A program made the translations under genes and the position numbers. A stretch of DNA of 64,000 nt from Tenrec ecaudatus (Eukaryota; Chordata; Mammalia; Afrosoricida; Tenrecidae), in NCBI RefSeq assembly GCF_050624435.1, contig NC_134547.1, positions 28,754,419 to 28,818,418 on the forward strand, in the 5' to 3' direction. The notes under the pieces are model-generated. The model saw nothing but the letters and a program-made list of their open reading frames with translations. It had not been told where the DNA came from and did no database searches. This document shows, piece by piece, positions 1-10,321 of the stretch; position 1 is the stretch's first letter, and the number at the start of each line of letters is the position of its first letter.

Positions 1-345
1 CCGCCTGTTATGGATTGATTGTGCCCACCCCCCAAATATACAGATATGCTGAAATCTGAACCCCCGTTCCTGTGAATATGCCCTTGTTTGGAAATAGAGG
101 CTTTTCTTTTGCTATGAAACCAGCAGTGTCTGAAATAAGCCCTGGAATCAAGCAAACCCACATCCTCCTCTCTTATGGATTAATTTGAATCCTCCCACCA
201 AAGATACTTGTATATGAAAGTTCTGATGCCACCGAATAGGACCTTGTTTGGAAAAATAGTGTCTTTCTTTGAAGATACTATCAATTAAGTCACACAGAGT
301 AAAGTAGACCCTAGTCCTAATACCTTCTGGGTTAAAAAACACAAA
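1..345 (+). repeat. Old mammalian interspersed repeat, two tandem copies
   Basis: Two diverged copies lie head to tail, at about 1-165 and 170-345. Both begin with TATGGATT and contain CCTTGTTTGGAAA near the middle. The pattern resembles an ancient repeat common in placental mammals, but I cannot name the family with certainty. No coding potential is seen. Confidence 0.4.
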
Positions 346-530
346 AGCAAAACCATTGAGTCAATTCCAACTCATAGTACCCCTGCAGGACAGAATAGAA
401 CCGCTCTTTAGGGTTTCTGAAGCTATAAATCTTTACAGGAACAGACAGCCTCATTTTCCTTCCTCGGAGAGACTGATGGCTTTGAACTGTCAACCTTGTG
501 ATTAGCTGCCCAATGTTATTATCAGGGGTT
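345..530 (-). repeat. AfroSINE, nearly full length
   Basis: Read on the minus strand this has the SINE order: tRNA-like head, a GGTTCGAA-like B box region (degraded), the AGAAA/TTTC middle and the ATGAGTTGGAATTGACTCAATGG-type tail. The tail reads TTGAGTCAATTCCAACTCAT on the plus strand. It is moderately diverged. Confidence 0.8.
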
Positions 531-692
531 CTCATTTTATGAGTCATTTAATAAAAAGGGACAACAGACTGGGGAAAGAGACAGACACAGTGGGAAACTA
601 GTCTTAGAAACCAAGGAATGCCAAGAAATACCTGCGGGTCACACTCTAGAAATTTATAAAGTATTTTCTAAAATGTCTAAAGACATTTCAAA

Positions 693-753
693 GCCGGGCT
701 CTGTGGCACAATGGATAGCACATTGGACTCTGAACTCTTCAAAGAAATGATTC
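693..753 (+). pseudogene. tRNA-Arg(TCT)-like 5' fragment inserted with target duplication
   Basis: From 697 the sequence GGCTCTGTGGCACAATGGAT matches the acceptor strand and D arm of mammalian tRNA-Arg-TCT, continuing through ATTGGACT into a damaged anticodon arm and a TTCAAAG variable region before the match ends. The T arm and 3' acceptor are missing, so it cannot make a tRNA. A 14-bp direct repeat flanks it: AAAGACATTTCAAA at 679-692 and AAAGACGTTTCAAA at 754-767, one mismatch. This makes a 61-bp insertion of a tRNA fragment by reverse transcription the likely origin. The tRNA identity is by eye from the conserved D-arm sequence. Confidence 0.55.
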
Positions 754-786
754 AAAGACGTTTCAAAACAAGCAGCCAAATTCATT

Positions 787-952
787 GCCTTTGAGAGTCG
801 ATGCCGACTTCTGGTGATCCTATAGGACAGGGTAGAACTCCCCCTGTGAGTTTCTGAGACTGTCACTCTTTACAGGAGTAGAAAGTCTTGTCTTGGTGGT
901 TTCAAACTGCTGACCTTGCAGATCACAACCCAATGTGCAACCATGACACCAA
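787..952 (-). repeat. AfroSINE, 5' end lost or degraded
   Basis: The plus-strand stretch CCTATAGGACAGGGTAGAAC and the following CTGTGAGTTTCTGAGACTGT are the reverse complement of the SINE body. It lies just beyond the tRNA-Arg-like fragment and ends near ACCATGACACC. Confidence 0.8.
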
Positions 953-954
953 AT

Positions 955-1390
955 ACATTTCAGTGCCCTTTAAAATCTATTGATGAAAATGTAAGCGTGT
1001 AACTTTATTCGATTAGTTGGTCAAAAATCAGCATCTGAAAAGATGGGAAGTTCTTGCTAAATACCCGAGGGATTTAAAACACTAATGGGACTCTCAAACA
1101 TCTGCCATCGTTGATAAAGCACAGCATTTCTGCCATCATGGGTTAGCATCTTCGTGAGTTATTTCCACTACGGTAGCCCCTAAACTAGCCATCAAAGAAA
1201 AAGAACAAAACAAACTTGGAATTAGGCTTTCAAATGGCTTAATCACAGAAGAATAAAGCAAAAATTTCAAATGTAATATGACATAGTCACTCCCATGGAG
1301 AGCAAAAAAGATATGTGGTATCTATTGGTAAGTGAAATGTTACCTTATTCTTCAAAAGAACAAGGTAAGTAAGAGCAAACACTGGGGACC
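955..1390. other. Unassigned, AT-rich
   Basis: I see no gene or repeat that I can name. Reading frames are short and the composition is AT-rich. Confidence 0.3.
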
Positions 1391-1394
1391 CCCA

Positions 1395-1550
1395 AAAGCT
1401 AGAGGACGATGAAGGGTCTTCTGCGAGAGTGGATGACAGCCTCATGGCTCCTGGCATCCAGAACGGTGAGCAAACACCTGCTTGTTCATGAAAGCCACCC
1501 ACTCTGTGGCAGTTTGCTATGGCTTCCCCACGAAACCAAGACATAACATT
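1395..1550 (+). repeat. Old mammalian repeat, 3' portion
   Basis: The string CATCCAGAACGGTGAGCAAA followed by AAGCCACCCACTCTGTGGCA is the kind of 3' section (CCAGAACTGTGAG...AAGCCACCCAGTCTGTGG) found in a widespread old placental repeat. It may be the other half of the family at 1-345. Confidence 0.4.
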
Positions 1551-1554
1551 TGTC

Positions 1555-1690
1555 TGTGTGGTCTTGGGCCCATTATTATTCTTCTCTGGGTCTGTTTCCT
1601 CATGTATACAATGGTTATGCTTATCTTGAAAGGTTGTTGGAACACTAAAAATAACACAAAGTGTCTGGTACATATTGGCATCTGATTCCC
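1555..1690 (+). repeat. MIR SINE, core and 3' part
   Basis: TTGGGC, then CTGTTTCCTCATGTATACAA, then GGTTGTTGGA and GTGTCTGGTACATATTGGCA follow the order of the MIR core and tail. Divergence is high, as expected for this ancient family. Confidence 0.6.
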
Positions 1691-2150
1691 AGTTTCAATA
1701 GTTATAATCAGACATGAACCTTTTCATATGCTGTTCCTCCGACAGACACTTTCTGTCATAATTTGAGACAATATGGATTCTTTTAGAGAAGGTTTGACCA
1801 ATCCCAAATTTGCTTTATATCATAGAGACACATACACATGTATAACTTGATATTAAAAAATTAACCTATTTTGTTTTTGTTTGTTTTTTATCTTAAAGGG
1901 TGTTATGAAGAATATGTAACATTACTCTCTTGGGGAACAGCAAAAGAAAATTACCTTCATTTGAAAATATTTTCGTTTGAGTTGCAGCAAAAAGATAGAG
2001 GAGTCTTGACATATGGTTAATTAAAGCGCTGCATTTGCAAATAATCAACAAATATTTAATGAGTGCTTGCTGAATGTAAGGCATGGTCTTTAGCACTTGG
2101 GATGTACCAGAGACAAAAACAGGAAAATTTCATCCTCTTGGCTTTCAACA
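1690..2150. other. Unassigned, AT-rich
   Basis: No gene seen. The stretch is AT-rich and contains a short TTTTGTTTTTGTTTG run near 1870. Confidence 0.3.
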
Positions 2151-2350
2151 AAAGAGCCCTGGTGTATAGTGGTTATGCTAATGACTGCTAATCACAGGGT
2201 CAGCAGTTTGAAACCACTAGCCACTTTGTGGGAGAAAGATGAAGCTTTCTCCTCCCATAAAGAGTTCGTCTGGAAAACCCACAAAAGCAGTTCTCCCTGT
2301 CCTATAGAGTCTCTACGAGTCAGAGTGAACTCAAAGACAGTGAGTTTAGT
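2151..2350 (+). repeat. AfroSINE, full length
   Basis: Starts AGAGCCCTGGTGTATAGTGG (A-box head), passes TCAGCAGTTTGAAACCACTA (B-box region) and ends with TACGAGTCAGAGTGAACTCA and a short tail. Confidence 0.85.
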
Positions 2351-2402
2351 TTTGGAATCTTATGTAAGTGGATCCCAGCTGTCTGGCTGGGGTAGATTCA
2401 AG

Positions 2403-2600
2403 CCACCCCAGGTGATTTAGTGGTTACTCATCGGGTCACTAATCGGAAGGTCAGCAGTTCAAAACCACCAGCCGCTCCATGGGAGAAAGACCAGGTTTTC
2501 TATTCCCCTCACAAGTTATAGTCTCAGAAACTCATAGGAGCAGATCTATCTTGTCCTATAGGCTCTCTATGAGTGGTTGGAAGAAACTGGAAGGCAATGA
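2403..2600 (+). repeat. AfroSINE, full length
   Basis: Tandem to the previous copy, about 50 bp downstream, same orientation. It shows GTGATTTAGTGGTTACTCAT in the head and CTATGAGTGGTTGGAAGAAA at the tail, followed by a GAGAGA run. Confidence 0.8.
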
Positions 2601-2604
2601 GAGA

Positions 2605-3260
2605 GAGAGAGAGACCTTCAACAGGTGTCAAATTGCTCTGAAACCGGTCAGCTTCTTTCTTTCTCATCTTTCAGGGCATGCTGTTGTAGAAAGCCACAGC
2701 CATTCTTTCCGGGCCATGCTTTCCCCCTTCTGGGCAAGGATTAGATATAAAATCTGTAGTCAGTGGCAGCCAGGCTCTTGTAAAGGGGGGCGGGGAGCAG
2801 GGCGGGGAACGTTCCTTACTTTCAACAAGAAATTTGTTCCTGTGCGGAGTTTGTTTTCCATTTGAAATTTAAGTAAACCCACCCCCACAATAGATTTAGT
2901 GAATAATTTTTTAAAGGGGCCTATCCATTTCAAAACACGTCCACACACGAGCAAATGGGGTATGTCTGTGGAGGAAACTCACACTCTCGTACCTGGCTAA
3001 GTAACCACCATGCCTTCTTTCTAAAGCTCCCATGAGATTGCCAGGGCTTTAACTCCTTATCCTAGAAAATAAAAAGTCCTGGCATTGAGCCACTGAAGTA
3101 CCAGTGAATGGAGAACCCCCACCCTCGATTCTGGAGGTGCTCATGAAACTGAGGATGCCAGGTGAAACAAGAGGCTGTTGGTACAGAATGCTCCCAGAAT
3201 AGCAGGAGACATGCAGGTGCCAAATCTTCTTAAGAGTTCTGGGAGTAAATCGCCAGTAAA
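2605..3260. other. Unassigned
   Basis: Contains a short G-rich patch near 2786-2810. No domain or repeat recognised in either strand. Confidence 0.3.
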
Positions 3261-3312
3261 TCACACACACACATCTATGTATGTATATATTTACATATAT
3301 GTATATGTATAA
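3261..3312. repeat. Microsatellite (CA)n/(ATGT)n
   Basis: CACACACACA passes into ATGTATGTATATAT and related 4-bp units. Confidence 0.8.
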
Positions 3313-4060
3313 TTTTTCTTGCATCAAAACTCAACAAACCAAAGGCACAGCCTTGCCTGCTCAATGCTGCCCCATGGGGATAAGGAAGCGAATGTTGCTT
3401 TTGATGTTGCTTTTGATGACCCGCTGCCATGGTACCCAGAATTAGACAGGGGTAGAGGAAGCTTGGGAATGATAGCTGCAAACTGCTCACTGTGGGACAC
3501 CAAATGCCTAAATCCAGTTAAATAATCAGTTGGGATCAAAGCTACACCCTTGCAGCGATCTGTGCTGAGAATTAGTTTGGGATTCCTCCAGGAGCTGAGC
3601 CATGTCTGAGTAAATTGGTTGGGTTCTATTTTTGTCTTGTTTACCCAGGCTGTTTGCTCCTCTGAATCACTTCTTCTTAATTCCATTATTAAATGTAGCC
3701 CCTTATGTAGGTTCCTCTTTCTAAGATTAGTCCATTGAGTGTTTCCTAGACTGCAGAAAGTGTCCTCTCAGGGGAGAAATTTTCCTCACTGTGGTTGAGA
3801 AGATGGATTACAAAGGCTGCCAGCAGCCTAAAGAGAGTATCACTTATTCAACCTTTTGGTCTTCTGCCTAATGTGGAGGTACAAATGGGACATTTGAGCT
3901 GTCCTGACAAATTATGATTTTAAAAATGTATATTTTCAGTCTCAGATTGCTGTCACGGTGGTTTGAGATGATTGATGTTTTTTAATAAAAGATGCAGCAG
4001 TTCTACACACACATGAGTCAGAATCAATTCAATAGCAAGTGACAACCCACCACCCACAGC
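3313..4060. other. Unassigned
   Basis: A 120-codon frame lies on the minus strand at 3324-3686, but it has no recognisable domain. A small direct repeat (TGTTGCTTTTGA twice) is at 3393-3417. Nothing else is seen. Confidence 0.3.
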
Positions 4061-4061
4061 C

Positions 4062-4251
4062 CACAGCCATGGAGGTGACTCTGACTCATAGGAACCCTAC
4101 GCGGCAGAATAGTGCTGCTTCTTAGGATTTATGAAACCTCTACTTGAGCTGACGGCCTTGTTTTTCTCCCTTGGCCTGGCTGGTGGATTCGAGCTGTGGA
4201 CTCTTTGGCTAACAAAACCAACACTTACTGCGCCACACCACCAGAGGCCCT
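4062..4251 (-). repeat. AfroSINE, full length
   Basis: The plus strand shows the reversed tail GTGACTCTGACTCATAGGAA and the reversed head GCGCCACACCACCAGAGGCC. Confidence 0.85.
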
Positions 4252-4350
4252 ATAACTAAAGACAGCATTTTATGGGAAACACACAAATCTTAAATGCCCA
4301 ACTCTGAAATTTCACAAGATGAACTTTTAGGTCAAGAGGAGAAGCTTCCT

Positions 4351-5537
4351 CTATGATGCTCACTCTCCCGACACAACTGCTGAAGCCAAAGTGGGTGAAC
4401 AAGTAAATGTGGTGAAGAAAGCTGATGGTGCCCGGCTATCAAAAGAGATAGTGTCTGGGGTCTTAAAGGCTTGAAGATAAACAAGCGGTCATCTAGCTCA
4501 GAAGCAACAAAGCCCACATGGAAGAACACACCAGCCTGTGTGATCGCATGGTTCCGAAGGGATCAGTTATCAGGCATCAAAGAACAAAAAATCATATCAT
4601 TGACTGCACACCTCCATGATAGGATCGCTGAAGACAAATGGGTGCATAAGCAAATGTGGCGAAGAAAGCTGATGGTGCCCGGCTATCAAAAGAGATAATG
4701 TCTGGGGTCTTAAAGGCTTGAAGGTGAACAAGCGGCCATCTAGCTGAGAAGCAACAGAGCCCACATGGAAGAAGCACACCAGCCTGTGTGATCACGAGGT
4801 GCCAAAGGGACCAGGTAAAAGGCACCATGCAAAAAAAATATATATATATACACACACACACCATAGTGAATGAAGGGGGAAGTGCAGAGTGGAGACCCAA
4901 GGCCCATTTGTCGGCCACTGGAGATCCCCTCACAGAGGAGTTTAGGAGAGGAGATGGGTCAGTCAAGGTGCGATGTAGTACCGATGAAGAACACAGCTTT
5001 CCCCCAGATCCTGGATGCTTCCTCCCCTCAACTACCATGATCCGAATTCTACCTTGCAGGACTGGATAGGGCAGAGGTTGTACACTGGTGCATATGGGAG
5101 CTGGAGGCACAGGGAATCCATGGCGGATGATACCTTCAGGACCAGGGGTGTGAGGGACAATACTGGAAGAGTAGAGGGTGAGTTGGTTGGAAAGGGGGAA
5201 CCGATTACAAGGATCCACATGTGACCTACTCCCTGGGAGACAGATGGCAGAGAAGGGGGGGAAGGGAGACTCCGGATAGGGCAAGATATGACAAAATAAC
5301 AATCTATAAATTATCAAGGGCTCATGAAGGAGGGGGGAGCAGGGAGGGAGGGGGAAAAAAGAGGACCTGATGCGGAGGGCTTAAGTGGAGAGCAAATGCT
5401 TTGAAAATGATTAGGGCAAAGAATGTATGGATGTGCTTTATACAATTGATGTATGTATATGTATGGATTGTGATAAGAGATGTATGAGCCCCTAATTAAA
5501 AAATGGGCATAAAAAGCCCCCATCTTAAAAAAAAAAA
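4351..5537 (+). mobile_element. Family B retroposon, 5'-truncated, with internal 247-bp duplication
   Basis: Non-coding element with a 3' end ending in a poly(A) run at about 5526-5539. A perfect 17-bp target duplication, AAGAGGAGAAGCTTCCT, sits at 4334-4350 and 5538-5554. A section carrying GCTGATGGTGCCCGGCTATC occurs at 4421 and again at 4668, so a 247-bp unit is tandemly duplicated near the 5' side. It belongs to the subtype with ...GCTTTATACAATTGATGTAT near the tail, as does the copy at 57.9 kb. The long open frame on the opposite strand (4592-5317) is chance. Confidence 0.85.
4831..4862. repeat. Microsatellite A-run, (TA)n, (CA)n
   Basis: An A run leads into TATATATATA and CACACACACA. 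It lies inside the family B copy and replaces consensus-like sequence there. Confidence 0.8.
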
Positions 5538-5554
5538 AAGAGGAGAAGCTTCCT

Positions 5555-5769
5555 AGTAGTCGATCACACCTAGGCACTAACCTACTTCCCCATCAAAGGA
5601 AGGTTCATTTTGCTTGTTTTGAACTTGGTATGAATAGAATTCTATAGATGGTACAGAGTGCACTCTGTCACATCTGGCTTCTTTCTCTCAGCCTATCCGG
5701 AGATTGCATCTGTGTTGGGTGTAGTAGCCCTGTTGCTCAGTAACAGTCCTCTGGACTACAGAAGGAAAC
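5555..5769 (-). repeat. L1 3' region, segment 1 of a dismembered copy
   Basis: Contains the reverse of a typical old L1 3' end (ATAGAATTCTATAGATGGTA and TGGCTTCTTTCTCTCAG). It continues at 11437 after the RTE insertion. Confidence 0.6.
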
Positions 5770-7053
5770 CACTGCCATGTTGTGCCCTTTGTTGCCGGCA
5801 CTGTGTCCATTCATTTCCTTATGGGTCTTCTTTGTTCGGGGGGAGTGTCTTTTTTTGCTGGCCAAGCATGATGCCCTTCTCCAGGGACTGCCCCCTCCTG
5901 GCAATATGCCTACTGTGCATGAAACAGAGACTTGTCCTTCTTATGTTTAAGGTGCATTCTGGTTGTACTTCTTCCAAGACAGCTTTATTTGCTCTTCCAG
6001 CAGTCCAGAATATGATCAGTATTCTTTGCCAACACCATGACTCAAAGACACCAATTCTTCTTTGGTTTTCCTTATTCATTATTCAATTCACATGCAGATG
6101 AGGTGACTAAAAATATCATGGCTTGGGGCAGGCTCACCTTGTGTCTCAAAGTGACATCTTTGTTCTTTAACACTTAAAAAGACCTTTTGCAATATAGCTG
6201 CCAGGTGCAATATGTCATTTGATTTTATTGATTGTGGAGCCAAGTAAAATAAAATCCTTGACACTTCAAACTCTTCTCTGTTTATTGTGATGTTACTTAT
6301 TGGTCCAGTTATGAGAATTTTTGTTCTCTTTGTGTTGAGACAAAATCCATACAATCTGTAGGCTGCAGTCTTTTATCTGCATCAATAACTATTTCAAGTC
6401 CTCTTCACTTTCAGTAAGCAAGGTCGTATCACTTGGATGTGACAGGCTGAAGATAGCTTTCTTCCTATCCTGATTCTGTGTTCTTCGTCATGTAGTCCAG
6501 CTCCTTGAATTATTTCTTAATAGCCTACAGATTAAATCAATGTGGTGAAATGATACAAGCCTGATGCACACTTCCTGGTTTTAAACCACACAATAGTCTC
6601 TTGTTCTAGGTGAAAGACTGCCTCTTGTGTCTGTGTGACACAATTAGGTCCTCTGGAAGCCCCATTCTTGACAACTTTATCTGTAATTTGTTATGATCCA
6701 CACTGTTGCATACTGCTTTCGCAGAGCCAATAAAACACAGCTCAACACTTTCAGATATTCTCTGTTTTCAGCCAAGATCTATCTAATATCAGGAATGATA
6801 TCCTTTGTTTCATAATCTCTTCTGAATCAGGTTTGAATTTCTGGCATTTCCATGTGGGTATATTGCTGCAACCGTCTTTGAATTATCTTGTAAGGATATT
6901 GTTTGATAATTTCCACATTCTACTGGATCACCTTTCTTTAGATATGGCTCTCTTTCTCTCATTTAGATTTTCCAATTTCTTGACAGACAAATGAGCCTTC
7001 CTGTATAACCTCTGATTGTTGAAACATCATGATCAATACTCTATCAGTCTTGG

Positions 7054-7055
<2 letters not shown>

Positions 7056-7099
<44 letters not shown>
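7056..7099. repeat. Microsatellite (GT)22
   Basis: Uninterrupted GT dinucleotides, inside the RTE reverse-transcriptase section. Confidence 0.95.
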
Positions 7100-7100
<1 letters not shown>

Positions 7101-7338
7101 CTTCAGTGCAGCCTGAATTTCTTCTTTCAATATCTTTAATTCTTTATCATGAAATGTTTGAATGTCAAACAGTTCTTTTGGGTATAGTGACTGTGTATTC
7201 CATCCAGCTTCATTGGATGTTCCTTGTATCATTCAACATTTTGCCCATAGAATCTTTCAGTATTTCAACTTAAGGTTTGAATTTTTCTTCAGCTCTTTAA
7301 TTTAAGAAATACCAAGCATGTTCTTCCCTTTGGGTTTT

Positions 7339-9570
7339 TGGTAATCATTTTATTGGGGGCTCGTACAATTCTTATCACAATCCATATACATCCATTGTGT
7401 CGAGCACATATGTACATGTGTTGCCATCATCATTCTCAAAACGTGCCTCTACTTGAGCTCTTAATATCAGCTGCCCATTTTCCCCCTCCCTCCCCACCTC
7501 CCCACCTCATGAACCCTTCATCATTCATAAATTATTATTATTTTGTCATATTTTACACTGTCCAACGTCTCCTCCCGCCCTCTTCTCTGCTGCCCATCCC
7601 CCAGGAAGGAGGCTATACGTAGATTCTTGTAATCAGTTCCCCCCTTTTACCCCACATTTCCTCCACCCTCCAGGCATCGCCACTCTCACCACTGATCCAG
7701 CAGGAGTCATCTATCCTGGATTCTCTGTGTTTCCAGTTGCTATCTGTACCAATATACATCCTCTGGTCTAGCCCTATTTGTAAGGTGGAATTGGGATCAT
7801 GATAGTGGGGGGAGGAAGCATTTAAGAACTAGAGGAAAGTTATATGTTTCATCATTGCTACCTTGCACCCTGACTGGCTCATCTCCTCCCAACAACCCTT
7901 CAGTAAGGGGTGTCCGGTTGGCTACCAATGGGCTTTGAGTCTCCACTCTGCACTCACCCACATTTACAATGATATAATTTTTTGTTCCTTGATACCTGAT
8001 CCCATCGACAGCTCGTGGTCACACAGGCTGGTGTGTTTCTTCCATGTGGGCTTTGTTGCTTCTGAACTAGATCACTTGTTTATCTTCGAGCCTTTGAGAC
8101 ACCAGATGCTAGATCTTTTTATAGCCGGGCACCATTAGCTTTTTTCACCACATTTGCTTATGCACACGTTTGTCTTCAGTGATCGTATCAGGAAGGTGGG
8201 CACCAACTGATATGATTTTTAGTTCTTTGCTGTATGATGACTGGTCCCTTCTACTCCTTGTGGTCAGACTTGCTGGTGTGCTCCTTCCATGTGGACTTTG
8301 ATGCTTCTCAGCTAGATGGCCACTTGTTTATCTTCAAGCCTTTAAGACCCCAGATGCTATATCTTTTGATAGCTAGACACTGTCAGCTTTCTTCACCACA
8401 TTTGCTTATGCACACATTTTTCTTCAGCAATCATGTCAGGAAGGTGTGCATCCTGGAATGCCAATTTAATAGAACAACGTGTTCTTGCATTGAGTAAGTG
8501 CTTGAGTGGAGACCCAATGTCCATCTGCTGCCTTAATACTAAACCTATAAATATATGTACATAGATCTGTTTCCCCATACTCGTATATAAATATATTTAC
8601 ATATGTACATTCCAGTCTTTAGACCTCTATAAATATCCTTTGTCACCTAGTTCTTTCCTCTATTTCTTTTTACTTTCCTCTTGTCCCACTATCATGCTCA
8701 GCCTTCAGTTGGGTTTCAGTAATTTCTCTTGGTTACCTTGCCCTTGCTGAATCCCTACCAGGCCTCTCACACCCTCCTTGCCACTGATTTTGGATCACTT
8801 GTTGCTCCCCTGTCCCTGGGTTGGTCAGCACCACCTCCTTAACCCCTCCTCACCCTCCCCCGTGTCCCCCCGGAACCATTTGTCCCGTTGTTTTCTCCTC
8901 CAGACTATTCATCCAGTCTATCTTATCTAGATAGATCTGTAAAGATAATAATATGCACCAAAAATCAAACCATAGCAAGATAGGCAATGAGTGAGAACAC
9001 AGCAAGGACAACAAAAAAGGAAACCAATTACCTATAGAAGAACAAGTTAATTAAAAGAAAAAAATTTTAAAAAGAAAGAAAAACCTGTACATAGATCAAG
9101 GTCTGATTTTTGATCTCTAGGTGTGTCCTTCAGTCAGGTCCAATGGGGTACCATGCTTTAGCCCCAGAGTCTGTCCTTTGTACTCCCTCAGGGGCTCCCT
9201 GCTCTGCTCCCACAGTTGCTCTGCCGCATGCTTTTGCCTCGGTATCACAGGGTCAGTCTGGGCCAGTCTCGACACTGAGTTTCCAGTGGTGTCCCCCTTA
9301 GGGTCCTGGGCCATCAAGGGATGGCATTTCTCGTAGTGGGATCAGCCATATTGTCCAGTCTGTCCATTGGCTGTTCAGAGCGGGATATCGTCCTCCAGGC
9401 CTGATGGGCCAAGATGTGCTCCACTCTCTCTTCCTCCCCCTTCATTTGCTCCCATTTGCTCTGTTCAGACATGCCCCTCTCCCCTAGCTGCAGCTTCAGT
9501 GCTGTCCTCTCAAGTAAATTCTTCTGGGGGGAGGGGCAGTTGTCCAAGTAGCTGGTATGGGGGGGTGGTC
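7339..9570 (-). mobile_element. Family B retroposon, full length (2,232 bp)
   Basis: Bounded by the 13-bp direct repeat CCCTTTGGGTTTT at 7326-7338 and 9571-9583, which restores the RTE sequence when collapsed, so both ends are exact. The 3' end (left) is AATAAAATGATTACC with almost no poly(A). From the 5' end the element runs through a section rich in GAGCAG and CTGGGAC motifs (9.57-9.1 kb), a T-rich section (9.08-8.95 kb), a GATAAGATAGACTGGATGAA block, a TATAAATATATTTACAT-like AT-rich block, and the tail. No open frame fits a reverse transcriptase or any other protein I know, so it must borrow machinery. Confidence 0.85.
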
Positions 9571-9909
9571 CCCTTTGGGTTTTATAACTCCAGATCTTTG
9601 CACATTTTACTATAACACTTTCTTTTGTCTCCTCAAGCCACCATTTGAAATCTTCTGTTCAACTCTTTTGTTTAGTTATTTCTTCCTTTTACTTTGGCTT
9701 CTCTACATTCAAGAGCAAATTTCAGCCTCTTCTGACACCAATTTTTGTCATTTCTCTTATTAAAGGCCCTTTGCTTTCTTCATGTATGATGTCCTTGGTG
9801 TCCTCCCGCAGCCCATCTGGTCCCCAGTCATTAGTGCTCAGTGCACCAAATCTATTCTCGAGGTGGTCTCTGAATTCGGGTGGGATATATTGAAGCTCAT
9901 ACTTTGGCT

Positions 9910-10321
9910 TTTTTTTTTTTTTTTTTGCTGCCAAGACAGCAGAAGAGATGATTTATTTTGCACATTACATCGAGCCACAACTGAGGGCAGACGAGTCCAG
10001 AATGTCATAGGTCCGGGGCAAAGACTCAAAGCCGGACTGCTTAGTGTGAGCAGGGTGACGGGTCTCTCGGCGATCAAATGGTGACGAAGCTGCAGATGCG
10101 GAGCCGGTGGGTAGCACGCAGTCAACGGCTTGTAGCAGTGTCCCGGCCTCAGGCACTCCATAGTCCTGCAGCTGTGGCTTCGGAGGGGGCACCGGTTGCT
10201 TTACTTGGACCTCTGCCTCATCTTTCTTCTCTGGCGCTTCAGTCTGTGCATTCTCTTCTTCCTCCACTTGGTTCTCATGGCTTGGAGGTTTCTAACAAGA
10301 TGGTGCTAAAGCCCAGAGAGC
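9910..10321 (-). pseudogene. RPL41: RPL41 (ribosomal protein eL41) retrocopy with open frame
   Basis: RPL41 encodes a 25-residue, highly basic protein of the large ribosomal subunit. Here the minus strand from ATG at 10278 to TAA at 10201 gives exactly 25 codons plus stop, ending KMRQRSK. Differences from the conserved protein are R3T, R11H and K16Q. The 5' UTR (CTCTGGGCTTTAGCACCATC) and about 250 bp of 3' UTR match the mammalian mRNA layout, with AATAAA about 20 bp before a poly(A) tail (T run at 9909-9926). A 10-bp target duplication, TACTTTGGCT, lies at 9900-9909 and 10322-10331. No introns are present. It sits inside an RTE element and has no visible promoter, so I call it a processed pseudogene although the small frame is open. 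The longer frame at 9965-10267 is a shadow. Confidence 0.92.

Noticed and set aside
4592-5317. 241-codon minus-strand frame
   Set aside because: It lies antisense in a non-coding family B copy and crosses a microsatellite. The same sequence in other copies has no conserved frame.
7016-7273. Frame with a long CVCVCV run
   Set aside because: Translation of the (GT)n microsatellite inside the RTE.
9965-10267. 100-codon minus-strand frame starting in the RPL41 copy
   Set aside because: It is a shifted frame across RPL41 coding and 3' UTR sequence; the true 25-codon frame is at 10201-10278.
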